Shown here in pieces: positions 26,116 to 34,083 of a stretch of 64,000 nucleotides of DNA (position 1 is its first letter; each line of letters begins with the position of its first letter). Source of the stretch: Cellulomonas pakistanensis (lineage in GTDB: Bacteria > Actinomycetota > Actinomycetes > Actinomycetales > Cellulomonadaceae). The position numbers were made by a program, and so were the translations under genes. The notes below the pieces were generated by a model that worked only from the letters and a program-made list of their open reading frames with translations, was not told where the DNA came from and made no database searches. The DNA is taken from NCBI RefSeq assembly GCF_016862755.1, contig NZ_BONO01000006.1, forward strand, positions 62,001-126,000, given 5' to 3'.

Positions 26116-27746
26116 GCGTCCCCCTGCACGACCGCGTCGCCGCGCTGTCCGCGGCCCTCGACGCGGGGGAGGGCCGGCTGCCCGCCGACGTGCTCGTCGA
26201 CGGCCGCGCCGTGCTCGCCCGGGTCGGCGAGCGCGCCGCGCTGTCCGCCGAGCACACCGTCGTCGCGCTGGCCGGCGCCACCGGCTCCGGGAAGTCGTCG
26301 CTGGTGAACGCGCTCGTGGGCGAGGAGGTCGCGGTCCCGGGCGTGCAGCGGCCGACGACCGGCGAGGCGCTGGCGGCCGTCCGCGGGCCGGGGGCGGAGC
26401 CGCTGCTCGACTGGCTGGGCGTGCGTCGGCGGCACGGGCTGCCGCCCGGGCCGGGCGCGGCCGGGTCGCGGCTCGTGCTGCTCGACCTGCCCGACCACGA
26501 CTCCGTCGTCGAGGCGCACCGGCTGCGCGCGGAGCACCTGATCGAGCGGGTCGACCTGCTGGTCTGGGTCGTCGACCCGCAGAAGTACGCCGACGCCGCG
26601 CTGCACGAGCGGTACCTCCGGCCGCTGGCCCGGCACGCCGACGTGGTGGTGCTCGTACTCAACCAGGCCGACCGGCTGGGCGCCGCGGAGGTCGACGCGG
26701 TGCTCGCCGACCTGCGCCGGCTGGCGGCGGAGGACGGGCTGCCCGGCGTCCGGGCGCTCGCCGTGTCCGCGCGCACCGGTCAGGGCGTCCCCGCGCTGCG
26801 CGACCTGCTGGACGACGCGGCCGAGCGCCGCCGCGCGGCCACCGCCCGGATGACCGCGGACGTCGAGGTCGTCGCCCGCCGGGTGCTCGACGCGTGCGGC
26901 GCCACGCCCGGGCGCCGCGGGGGACGCGGTGCCGGCGCCGACGCCGGGGTGCCCGCGCTCGCCGAGGCGCTCGCGGAGGCGGCCGGCGTGCCGGTGGTGG
27001 TCGAGGCGGTGCGGCGGGCGGCCGTGCGCCGGTCCGCCGCGCACGCGGGCTGGCCGCCGGTGCGCTGGCTCGCGCGGCTGCGGCCGGACCCGCTGCGCCG
27101 GCTGCACCTGGCGACCGGGACGGCGCGGGGGCGGGGCGGAGCCGGGGAGCCCGAGCCCGGGACCGTCGAGCGCACCTCGCTCCCGCCCGCCGGCCCCGCC
27201 GCGCGCGCGGCCGCGTCGTCGGCGGTGCGGCGGTACGTCGACGGTGCGACCGCCGACGTGCCGGACGCGTGGGCGCTGGCCGTCCGGGACGCGGTGGGCA
27301 CGGGCGACCTCGCCGACGACCTGGACCGGGCCGTCGGCGGGACGACGCTGCTGCCGGCGCGGCCGGGCGCGTGGGTGCGGGTGGCCGGCGCGCTGCAGTG
27401 GCTGCTGCTCGCGGCGGCCGTCGCGGGGGCGCTGTGGCTCGGGGTGCTCGCGGGGATGGCGTACCTGCAGCTGCCGCAGCCCCGCACGCCGGAGTGGGGG
27501 CCGTTCCCGGTGCCGACCGCGTTGCTCGCCGGCGGCCTGCTCGCGGGCGCGCTGCTGGCCCTGCTGGCGTCGGCGGTGGCGCGGCTGCTGGCCCGCGCGC
27601 GGGCCCGGGCGGCGAGGGTGCGGCTGCTCGCCGCGGTGACGCGGGTGGCCCGGGACCGGGTCGCCGACCCGGCGGCGGCGGTGCTGGGCGACCTCGCGCG
27701 GTGCCGGGAGCAGGCGCGGCGGGCGGCGGGGGAGCGCGGGCGCTGA
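26112..27746 (+). CDS. Membrane-anchored GTPase, pair 2 member B
   Basis: The 544-residue paralogue of the 19521 gene has P-loop GATGSGKSS (55-63), DLPDHDS (125-131), DLLVWVVDPQKYADAALHER and LNQAD in G4, then SARTGQG. Two hydrophobic helices occur near the C-terminus (LQWLLLAAAVAGALWLGVLA and the LLAGGLLAGALLALLASAVA region). Member A's stop is inside its start. Retention of the same A-B order, ATGA overlap and domain plan in both copies indicates duplication of the whole operon, with divergence concentrated outside the G domain. Confidence 0.85.
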   Translation: MSVPLHDRVAALSAALDAGEGRLPADVLVDGRAVLARVGERAALSAEHTVVALAGATGSGKSSLVNALVGEEVAVPGVQRPTTGEALAAVRGPGAEPLLDWLGVRRRHGLPPGPGAAGSRLVLLDLPDHDSVVEAHRLRAEHLIERVDLLVWVVDPQKYADAALHERYLRPLARHADVVVLVLNQADRLGAAEVDAVLADLRRLAAEDGLPGVRALAVSARTGQGVPALRDLLDDAAERRRAATARMTADVEVVARRVLDACGATPGRRGGRGAGADAGVPALAEALAEAAGVPVVVEAVRRAAVRRSAAHAGWPPVRWLARLRPDPLRRLHLATGTARGRGGAGEPEPGTVERTSLPPAGPAARAAASSAVRRYVDGATADVPDAWALAVRDAVGTGDLADDLDRAVGGTTLLPARPGAWVRVAGALQWLLLAAAVAGALWLGVLAGMAYLQLPQPRTPEWGPFPVPTALLAGGLLAGALLALLASAVARLLARARARAARVRLLAAVTRVARDRVADPAAAVLGDLARCREQARRAAGERGR

Positions 27747-27879
27747 CCCGGGGCGGGGTGCGGCGCCGGCGCGGGTGCGCGCGACGCCACACCGCCCCGG
27801 CGCCCCCGCCGTCCGCCGTGGGGGCAGGATGCTGGGTCGGGGCGACCGCACGGCCGCCCGTCGACAGGACGGAGGACGG

Positions 27880-28422
27880 ATGGCCAGGCTCCGGGTGCCG
27901 GTGCAGCTGCGCTGGTCCGACATGGACGCGTACGGGCACGTGAACAACGTCGAGCTGCTGCGGCTGCTCGAGGAGGCGCGGATCGAGGCGTTCTGGGCGC
28001 ACCCCGCGCCCGCGGACCCGCTGGGCGACGCCGGCCCCGCGTCGGGATCCGACGCCGCTCCCGCCGACCGCGAGGCCTGGCCGACCGCGGTGCTCGACGC
28101 CGGCCCGGGCGCGCGGACGGCCACGCTGGTCGCCCGGCAGGAGGTCGAGTACCTGCGCCCGCTGGGCTACCGCCGGACGCCCGTGGTCGTCGACATGTGG
28201 ATCGGGCACCTCGGCGGCGCGAGCATCGACGTCTGCTACGAGGTGCACGACGCGTCCCCGGACGGGTCCGCCGCCGGGCCCGGGCCCTACGCCCGCGCGG
28301 TCACCACGCTGGTGCTGGTCGACGCCGCGAGCGGCGCCCCGCGCCGGATCGGCGAGACCGAGCGCGCGGCGTGGCTGCCCTACGTCGAGGACCCGCCGAC
28401 GTTCCGCCGCCGCGGCCGCTGA
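27880..28422 (+). CDS. Acyl-CoA thioesterase, 4HBT hotdog family
   Basis: The 180-residue protein opens with RVPVQLRWSDMDAYGHVNNV, the 4-hydroxybenzoyl-CoA thioesterase-type active-site motif in which the Asp of SDMDAYGHVN is catalytic. The following helix LLRLLEEARIEAFW and strands EVEYLRPLGYRRTPVVVDM complete a single hotdog fold. It probably hydrolyses short or medium acyl-CoA in the cytoplasm. GGAGG lies 4 nt before the ATG, so this gene has a conventional ribosome site. A 25-residue Ala/Gly/Asp loop around residues 45-70 is an actinobacterial-style insertion. Confidence 0.88.
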   Translation: MARLRVPVQLRWSDMDAYGHVNNVELLRLLEEARIEAFWAHPAPADPLGDAGPASGSDAAPADREAWPTAVLDAGPGARTATLVARQEVEYLRPLGYRRTPVVVDMWIGHLGGASIDVCYEVHDASPDGSAAGPGPYARAVTTLVLVDAASGAPRRIGETERAAWLPYVEDPPTFRRRGR

Positions 28423-28484
28423 CGCGAACCCGCGCGCCGAACCCCCGCCCCCGCACGCCGAACCCCCGAACCCGCACCCTCGCA

Positions 28485-28568
28485 CCCCGTGCCTCACGCC
28501 GAGCTTGCAGAAGGTGCGGGGTTCAGCGTCGGGAAGTCGACATCTTCTGCAAGCTCGGCGCACGGGGG
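28485..28568. repeat. Intergenic palindromic repeat element C
   Basis: A 19-bp arm GCCGAGCTTGCAGAAGGTG (28498-28516) is inverted at 28541-28559 with one mismatch across a 24-nt loop. An outer CCCCGTGC/GCACGGGG pair extends it, with a bulge. It lies between the convergent thioesterase and SDR genes. The rest of the 230-bp gap (28423-28484) is C-rich with a repeated CGAACCCCCG-like word. Confidence 0.9.
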
Positions 28569-28652
28569 CGAGCGCGGAGCGGACGCGGGACGGGCGCGAC
28601 GAGGGGTCGCGGCGGGGTGCGCGGCCGGCTCGCAGCCGGGGCGCGCCGGGCG

Positions 28653-30440
28653 TCAGCGCGGCAGGTCCCGCCGCGAACGCTCCGCCGTCTCCGCCGCTCG
28701 CGCGATGTTCCGCTGCATCCCGCCGAACACGATCCCGTGGAACGGGTACACCGACCACCAGTACAGCTGCCCGAGCAGCCCGTGCGGGTGGAACACGGCT
28801 CGCTGCGCGAACCGGGTCGGCGGCGTCGTCCAGCGCTCGGGCGACACATCGTCCGGCCGCGCCGACCCCGCGTCGCCCTGCCGCTCCGGGGTGTCGCCGT
28901 CGGGCTCGACCCGCAGCTCCAGCCACGCCAGCCCGGGCACCCGCATCTCGGCGCGCAGCCGCAGCAGCCGGCCGGGCTGCACCTCCTCGACCCGCCAGAA
29001 GTCCACCGCGTCGTCGACCACGAGCCGGCGCGGGTCGCGGCGTCCCCGGCGCAGGCCCGGTCCGCCGACGACCCGGTCCATCAGCCCGCGCACCCGCCAG
29101 GCGAGCGACCACGAGTACCAGCCGCGCTCGCCGCCGACCGACTCCAGCACCCGCCAGAGCGCCGCGGGGGACGCGTCCACCTCGACGCTGCGCGCGTCCT
29201 CGTAGAGCGAGCCGCCGGCCCAGTCCGGGTCGGACGGCAGCGGCTCGGACGGCGCGCCGGGCACGCCCGCCGACGACCAGCGGGTCGTCACGTCGGCCTC
29301 GCGGATCCGGGCGAGGGCCAGGCGCAGCGCGCGCGGGAACGAGATCAGCCCCTCGGGCGGGTCCGGCACGTACTGGGCGATGTCGTGCTCCTCGCAGACG
29401 ACCTCGTGCACCAGCGACTCCACCAGCGGCCGCGCGATCCCGGACGGCACGGGGGTGACGAGGCCGACCCAGTGGCTCGACAGGCGCGGAGTCAGCACCG
29501 GCACCTTGACGATGATCCGCCGCGGCAGCCCGGCGGCCTTCGCGTAGCCCTGCATCATGTCGCGGTACGTCAGGACGTCCGGTCCGCCGATGTCGAACTC
29601 GCGGCTCACCTCGGGCGGCATCGACGCCGACCCGACCAGGTAGCGCAGCACGTCGCGGACGGCGATCGGCTGGATCCGGTTGTCCAGCCACTTCGGCACG
29701 GTCATCGCGGGGAGCCGCTCGGTGAGGTAGCGCATCATCTCGAATGACGCCGATCCCGAGCCGAGGATGACCGCCGCGCGCAGCACGGTCGTCGGCACGC
29801 CCGAGGCCAGCAGGATCTCGCCGACCTCCTTGCGGGACGCGAGGTGCGGGGACAGGTCCTCGGTGTCGGGGGACAGCCCGCCGAGGTAGACGATCCGGCC
29901 GACGCCGGCCTCGCGCGCCGCGGCGCCGAACGTCAGCGCGGTGCGGCGGTCCCGCTGCTCGAACCGGCGGCCCGAGCCGAGCGAGTGGATCAGGTAGTAC
30001 GCCACGTCCGTGCCGTCGAGCGCCGCGCGGATCTGCTCCGGGTCGGACGCGTCGGCCTGGGCGACCTCGACGGCGTCGTACCAGGGGCGGCCGCGCAGCC
30101 GCTCGGGCCGCCGGGCGATCGCGCGCACCCGGTAGCCGGCGGCGAGCAGCTCGGGCACGAGGCGGCCGCCGACGTAGCCGGTGACGCCGGTGACGGCCAC
30201 GAGCGGGGCGTCGGGGCGCGGCCGGCCGTCCTCGCCGACGCCGGGGACGATCCCGGGCAGCGTGCGGGCGACGGGCTCCGGCAGGAGGTCGTCGGCGGTG
30301 GGCGCGTCCGCGCTCGGGCTGGTCACGGCGGGGTCCTGGGGCACGTCCGCAGTCTCCGACGGCCCGATCGCGCCCGCATCCGGGGGAGCGGGTGGATCGA
30401 CCCCCTCGACCGGGAGCCGCGGGTGCATGATCGGGGGCAT
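28653..30440 (-). CDS. NAD(P)-binding SDR-like protein fused to DUF2867
   Basis: The 595-residue protein has an 80-residue disordered Pro/Asp-rich leader, then an atypical extended SDR domain with cofactor motif VTGVTGYVGGRLVPELLAAG, a YLIHSLGSG segment and RIVYLGGLSP. The C-terminal about 190 residues match the DUF2867 pattern (YSWSLAWRVRGLMDRVVGGP; ending FHPHGLLGQLYWWSVYPFHG). Such fusions are common in actinobacteria and are suspected to act on lipids or quinones; the substrate is unknown. The start is uncertain: ATG 30440 overlaps the divergent O-methyltransferase start, ATG 30428 is equally good, and the leader makes later starts possible. Confidence 0.82.
   Translation of the reverse strand: MPPIMHPRLPVEGVDPPAPPDAGAIGPSETADVPQDPAVTSPSADAPTADDLLPEPVARTLPGIVPGVGEDGRPRPDAPLVAVTGVTGYVGGRLVPELLAAGYRVRAIARRPERLRGRPWYDAVEVAQADASDPEQIRAALDGTDVAYYLIHSLGSGRRFEQRDRRTALTFGAAAREAGVGRIVYLGGLSPDTEDLSPHLASRKEVGEILLASGVPTTVLRAAVILGSGSASFEMMRYLTERLPAMTVPKWLDNRIQPIAVRDVLRYLVGSASMPPEVSREFDIGGPDVLTYRDMMQGYAKAAGLPRRIIVKVPVLTPRLSSHWVGLVTPVPSGIARPLVESLVHEVVCEEHDIAQYVPDPPEGLISFPRALRLALARIREADVTTRWSSAGVPGAPSEPLPSDPDWAGGSLYEDARSVEVDASPAALWRVLESVGGERGWYSWSLAWRVRGLMDRVVGGPGLRRGRRDPRRLVVDDAVDFWRVEEVQPGRLLRLRAEMRVPGLAWLELRVEPDGDTPERQGDAGSARPDDVSPERWTTPPTRFAQRAVFHPHGLLGQLYWWSVYPFHGIVFGGMQRNIARAAETAERSRRDLPR
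30426..30431 (+). promoter_or_regulatory. -10 hexamer, leaderless promoter of the O-methyltransferase gene
   Basis: CATGAT ends 7 nt before ATG 30439. It lies inside the annotated 5' end of the opposite SDR gene. Confidence 0.4.
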
Positions 30441-31122
30441 GGGGGAGCACGGGTCGGGGGAAGCGGGCTGGTCGGCGGTCGAGGCCTACCTGGTCGAGGA
30501 GCTGGTGCCGGAGGGCGCCGCGCTGGTCGCGGCGCGGGACGCCGGGCGCACGGCCGGGCTGCCCGCGATCGAGGTCGCGCCGACGGAGGGGAAGCTGCTC
30601 TGGTTGCTGTGCCGGATCGCCGGGGCGCGCCGCGTGCTGGAGTTCGGCACGCTCGCCGGGTACAGCACGCTGTGGTTCGCCGACGCGGTCGGGCCCGAGG
30701 GGCACGTGACGACGCTCGAGATCGACCCCGCGCACGCCGCCGTGGCCCGGGACAACTTCGCCCGGGCGGGCGTCGCCGACCGGGTGCGGCTGCTCGAGGG
30801 CGCCGCGGGTGACTCGGCCGAGGCGCTGATCGCGGCCGGCGAGGAGGCGTACGACCTCGTGTTCATCGACGCCGACAAGCCGAGCAACGCGCGCTACCTC
30901 GACCTCGCGGTCCGGCTGGCGCACCCGGGCACGGTCGTCGTCGTCGACAACGTCGTGCGCCGCGGTGCCGTGGCGGACGCGGCGACCGACGACCCCCGGG
31001 TCACCGGGTCGCGCGCGGTGCTGCACGCCATGGGCACCCACCCGCGCCTGGACGCCACGGCGCTGCAGACCGTCGGCGCGAAGGGCTGGGACGGCTTCGC
31101 CCTGGCCCGCGTCCGCGACTGA
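30439..31122 (+). CDS. O-methyltransferase, class I SAM-dependent (caffeoyl-CoA OMT-like)
   Basis: The 227-residue protein has the family-3 O-methyltransferase order: GLPAIEVAPTEGKLLWLLCR, SAM motif I VLEFGTLAGYSTLWFADAV, acidic TLEIDPAHAAVARDNF, metal/substrate motif DLVFIDADKPSNARYLDLAV and VVVDNVVRRGAV. Enzymes of this type methylate catechol-like hydroxyls with a divalent cation. No secondary-metabolite genes are nearby. CATGAT 7 nt before the ATG suggests leaderless transcription; the start overlaps the opposite SDR gene's 5' end. Confidence 0.92.
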   Translation: MGEHGSGEAGWSAVEAYLVEELVPEGAALVAARDAGRTAGLPAIEVAPTEGKLLWLLCRIAGARRVLEFGTLAGYSTLWFADAVGPEGHVTTLEIDPAHAAVARDNFARAGVADRVRLLEGAAGDSAEALIAAGEEAYDLVFIDADKPSNARYLDLAVRLAHPGTVVVVDNVVRRGAVADAATDDPRVTGSRAVLHAMGTHPRLDATALQTVGAKGWDGFALARVRD

Positions 31123-31140
31123 CGCCGCGGCGCCGGCCGC

Positions 31141-32151
31141 TCAGGACAGCAGCGCCAGGGTCTCCTTCTCGGCGACCGCCTGGGACCGGGTCGGGCGGAT
31201 GGTCGCGCCCTGGGCCCACAGCTCGACGACCCGCGGGTCGATGTACGACGCCCGGCACACCGCCGGGGTGTTGCCGAGCTCGTGCGAGACCGCCTTGACG
31301 ACCGCCGACACGACGCGCCGCTGCCCGCGCTCGGACCGCGGCGCCTCGCCGGACGCCGCCAGCCCGCGCGCGGCGAGCACCGTCGCGTGCCAGGTGCGGA
31401 AGTCCTTCGGGCTGGCGTCGTCGCCGAGCCGGTGCTTCACGTCGGCGCCCACCTCGGCGCTGGTGATGTCGTGCCAGCCGTCGTCGTCGCGCCAGGCCAG
31501 CAGCTCCGGCCCGCCGCCGCGCCGCCGCAGCAGCGTCCCGACGAGCTCCGCGACCTGCGCGTCCTCCACCACGACGTCGCGGATCTGGCCCGACTTGGCG
31601 GGGTAGTGGAACCGCACGGCGGTCTCGGCGCCGTCGTCGTCGGCGAGCACCTGCACGTGCTCGCGGCGCAGGGTCGCCAGGCCGTAGGAGCCGTTCTTCT
31701 GCGCGTACCCCTCGCCGCCCGCCCGGAAGTACGCGAGGTCCAGGAGCCGGAAGGCCAGCGCCAGCGCCTTCGCCCGGGGGAAGCCGGGCAGCGCGAGGTC
31801 GCGCCGCACGGACCGGCGCGCGGCGGGGAGCCGGCGGGCGACCTCGAGCACGTGGTCGTGCTTGAGCCGGTCGCGGCGCCGGCGCCACTGCTCGTGGTAC
31901 AGGTACTGCCGCCGCTGCGCGTCGTCGAGCCCGGCGGCCTGGATGTGGCCGTTGGGCCACGGGCTGATCCACACGTCCTGCCACGCGGGCGGGATGGCCA
32001 GCGCGACGATCCGGTCCAGGTGCTCCGGGTCGCTGATCCGCGTCACCCGGTCCACGTCGAGGTAGGAGAAGCCCCTCCCGGCGCGTCGCCGCGTCCACCC
32101 CGGGGAGTCGATCCGGACCCGTCGCAGCCTCACCACCGGGACACTGTGCAC
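31141..32151 (-). CDS. DNA topoisomerase IB (poxvirus/bacterial type)
   Basis: The product is about 336 residues and relaxes supercoils through a 3'-phosphotyrosyl intermediate. Features: N-terminal RGFSYLDVDRVTRISDPEHL and AIPPAWQDVWISPWPNGHIQ, then the catalytic domain with ARRLPAARRSVRRDL, GSYGLATLRREHV and the active-site region NTPAVCRASYIDPRV, whose Tyr (about residue 303) fits the SxxxxxYxxP pattern. It is not the housekeeping TopA. The exact start is uncertain among GTG codons at 32151, 32136 and 32133. It converges on the O-methyltransferase with only 18 bp between stops. Confidence 0.92.
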   Translation of the reverse strand: MHSVPVVRLRRVRIDSPGWTRRRAGRGFSYLDVDRVTRISDPEHLDRIVALAIPPAWQDVWISPWPNGHIQAAGLDDAQRRQYLYHEQWRRRRDRLKHDHVLEVARRLPAARRSVRRDLALPGFPRAKALALAFRLLDLAYFRAGGEGYAQKNGSYGLATLRREHVQVLADDDGAETAVRFHYPAKSGQIRDVVVEDAQVAELVGTLLRRRGGGPELLAWRDDDGWHDITSAEVGADVKHRLGDDASPKDFRTWHATVLAARGLAASGEAPRSERGQRRVVSAVVKAVSHELGNTPAVCRASYIDPRVVELWAQGATIRPTRSQAVAEKETLALLS

Positions 32152-32213
32152 CGCGCCCCGGCGGCCCGCCAGCGGAGCGTGGGCGGCGCCGGGACCGCTC
32201 CGGCGCCCCCGCG

Positions 32214-33104
32214 TCAGGCGGTCGGGACCCGGACCATGCCCTCCTGGGCGATCGTCGCGACGAGCGCGCCCGACCGGTCGAACACCCGCGTGCTGCCGAG
32301 GCCGCGGCCGCCCTGGGCGGACGGGCTGTCCTGGTCGAACAGCAGCCAGTCGTCGACCCGGACGTCCCGGTGCCACCACATGGCGTGGTCGAGGCTCGCG
32401 ACGGACAGGCCCGGCGTCAGCCAGGACAGGCCGGCGCGGCGCAGCACCGGCTCGAGCATGATCTGGTCGCAGGCGAACGCGAGCAGCGCGCGGTGCAGCA
32501 GCTGGTCGGCCGGGACGGCGCCCTTCGCGCGCATCCACACCCGCTGCCGGCCCTCGGGCGTCGGGGCGGGGCCGAGGTAGAGCGAGCCGCCGACGTGCCG
32601 GACGTCGAACGCGCTCTCGTGCGTCCAGAACCGGGCGACCGGGTGGTCGAGGTGGCCCATGCGGTCCATCGCGGACTCGACGTCCTCGGGCGCCGGGACG
32701 TCGGGGGCCGGCTCGGTGTGCTCGATGCCGGGCTGGTCCTCCTGGAACGACGCGATCATCGACAGGATCGGGTCGCCGTCCTGGGCGGCGTGCGTGCGCC
32801 GCGCGGAGAACGACCGGCCGTCCCGCAGCCGCTCGACCGCCAGCTCGATCGGGGTGGCGACGTCGCCGGCGCGCAGGAAGTAGCCGTGCAAGGAGTGCGG
32901 CAGCCGGCCCTCGGGCACGGTGCGGCCCGCGGCGACCAGCGCCTGCGCGATGACCTGGCCGCCGAACACGCGACCGCCGGGCTTGGGCAGGTTCGCGGCG
33001 GTGAACGCGTCCGGGCCGGAGCCGGCGGCGACGTCGAGGACGCCCAGCAGCGCGGTGATCGGGTCGGACGGGGCGTCGGTCGTGGCGGGGGCTGCGTCGG
33101 TCAC
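32214..33104 (-). CDS. tesB: Acyl-CoA thioesterase II
   Basis: The 296-residue protein has the double-hotdog TesB layout: RVFGGQVIAQALVAAGRTVP, LHGYFLRAGDVATPIELAVE, DGRSFSARRTHAAQDGDPIL in the first half; VWMRAKG, LLAFACDQIMLEPVLR, SLDHAMWWHRDVRVDDWLLF and IAQEGMVR in the second. The DQIML and SLDHAMWWH regions contain the conserved Asp/Thr-Ser/Gln catalytic area. It hydrolyses medium- to long-chain acyl-CoA. It is followed by the globin upstream on the same strand with 30 bp between; the two may be cotranscribed. Confidence 0.95.
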   Translation of the reverse strand: MTDAAPATTDAPSDPITALLGVLDVAAGSGPDAFTAANLPKPGGRVFGGQVIAQALVAAGRTVPEGRLPHSLHGYFLRAGDVATPIELAVERLRDGRSFSARRTHAAQDGDPILSMIASFQEDQPGIEHTEPAPDVPAPEDVESAMDRMGHLDHPVARFWTHESAFDVRHVGGSLYLGPAPTPEGRQRVWMRAKGAVPADQLLHRALLAFACDQIMLEPVLRRAGLSWLTPGLSVASLDHAMWWHRDVRVDDWLLFDQDSPSAQGGRGLGSTRVFDRSGALVATIAQEGMVRVPTA

Positions 33105-33134
33105 GCGGGCCAGCGTCTCACGCCCGCGGGGGCG

Positions 33135-33629
33135 TCAGCGGCCGGCCGTGTTCACCAGCGAGTGCGCCGCGCGCTCCAGGTAGTCCCACAGCGTCGCCTC
33201 GTACATCGGCGCCAGGCCGAGCGCGTCGACCGCCGCCCGCATGTGCCGCAGCCACCGGTCCCGCGCGTCGAAGTCGACCGCGAACGGCATGTGCCGCATG
33301 CGCAGCCGCGGGTGCCCGCGCTCCTCGGAGTAGGCGGTCGGGCCGCCCCAGTACTGCTCGAGGAACATCGTCAGCCGGCGCTTCGCAGGCTCGAGGTCCT
33401 CCTCGGGGTACATCGGCTTGAGCACCGGGTCGGTCGCGACGCCGTCGTAGAACGCGTCGACCAGGCGGGCGAACGTGACGTGCCCGCCGACCGCCTCGTA
33501 GAACGACTCGCGGCGGCGCGCCTCGCCGCTGCCCTCGGGCGCGGGGGAGACCGCGGCGGGCAGGGACGGCGCCGGCGCCGCCGCGCTGAGCGGGAGGGTC
33601 GGCCGGTCCGGGCGGGGCTGGTCGGTCAT
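33135..33629 (-). CDS. glbO: Group II truncated haemoglobin (trHbO/GlbO)
   Basis: The 164-residue protein has a 40-residue Pro/Ala-rich leader followed by a 2-on-2 globin: SFYEAVGGHVTFARLVDAFY with Tyr61 at B10, YPEEDLEPAKRRLTMFLEQY, WGGPTAYSEERGHPRLRMRH with proximal His113 (F8), and RDRWLRHM with Trp126 (G8). These residues are diagnostic of group II (O-type). It should bind oxygen tightly and react with peroxide or NO. The leader is longer than usual. It is upstream of tesB in the same direction, as in several actinobacteria; the reason is unknown. Confidence 0.95.
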   Translation of the reverse strand: MTDQPRPDRPTLPLSAAAPAPSLPAAVSPAPEGSGEARRRESFYEAVGGHVTFARLVDAFYDGVATDPVLKPMYPEEDLEPAKRRLTMFLEQYWGGPTAYSEERGHPRLRMRHMPFAVDFDARDRWLRHMRAAVDALGLAPMYEATLWDYLERAAHSLVNTAGR

Positions 33630-33765
33630 GGACGCCAGTCTCCCACCGCCGCGCGGGGCACCCGCGCCGGTGGCCGGCTCGCGCGGACTACGCTGAGCCC
33701 CAGGCCGACGTCCGCGACGACGGCGGCGGGGGCAGGTCCGGCAGAACAGCACGACGGGGGTTCCA

Positions 33766-33996
33766 GTGAGCAAGGCAGAGCAGATCCTGGTGGCGCTCGG
33801 CGGCGGCGGCAACGTCGTCGACCTCGAGCCCTGCATCACGCGCCTGCGCGTGGAGGTCACCGACCCGCAGCGGGTCGACGACGACGCCCTCAAGGCGACC
33901 GGCGCGTTCGGCGTCGTGCGCTCCGGGCGCATCGTCCAGGTGATCGTCGGCCCCGAGGCCGACAACCTCGCCGCGGAGCTCGACGGCCTGCGCTGA
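33766..33996 (+). CDS. Stand-alone PTS EIIB domain (glucose/N-acetylglucosamine family)
   Basis: The 76-residue protein is a single EIIB domain: KAEQILVALGGGGNVVDLEP, then CITRLRVEV whose Cys23 is the phospho-acceptor, and a closing VVRSGRIVQVIVGPEADNLA. Normally this domain is fused to EIIC; no EIIC or EIIA gene is in the window. It may phosphorylate sugars with a permease encoded elsewhere or have a regulatory role. GTG start with GGGGG 6 nt upstream. A strong convergent terminator follows. Confidence 0.9.
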   Translation: MSKAEQILVALGGGGNVVDLEPCITRLRVEVTDPQRVDDDALKATGAFGVVRSGRIVQVIVGPEADNLAAELDGLR

Positions 33997-34014
33997 CGCG
34001 GTCCGCGCACGACG

Positions 34015-34069
34015 ACGGCCCCGGCCGCCGCCGCACCCCTCCGAGGGGCCCGGTGGCGGCCGGGGCCGT
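34015..34069. terminator. Bidirectional terminator between EIIB and mscS
   Basis: Perfect 15-bp arms, 34015-34029 and 34055-34069, with a 25-nt loop. Confidence 0.75.
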
Positions 34070-34083
34070 TGCCCGTCCGCTCG

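Noticed and set aside
26659-31041. Very long open frame (about 1460 codons) opposite the GTPase, thioesterase and SDR genes
   Set aside because: It is an Arg/Pro/Ala-rich antisense frame produced by GC-rich codon bias; recognised proteins on both strands occupy the same DNA.
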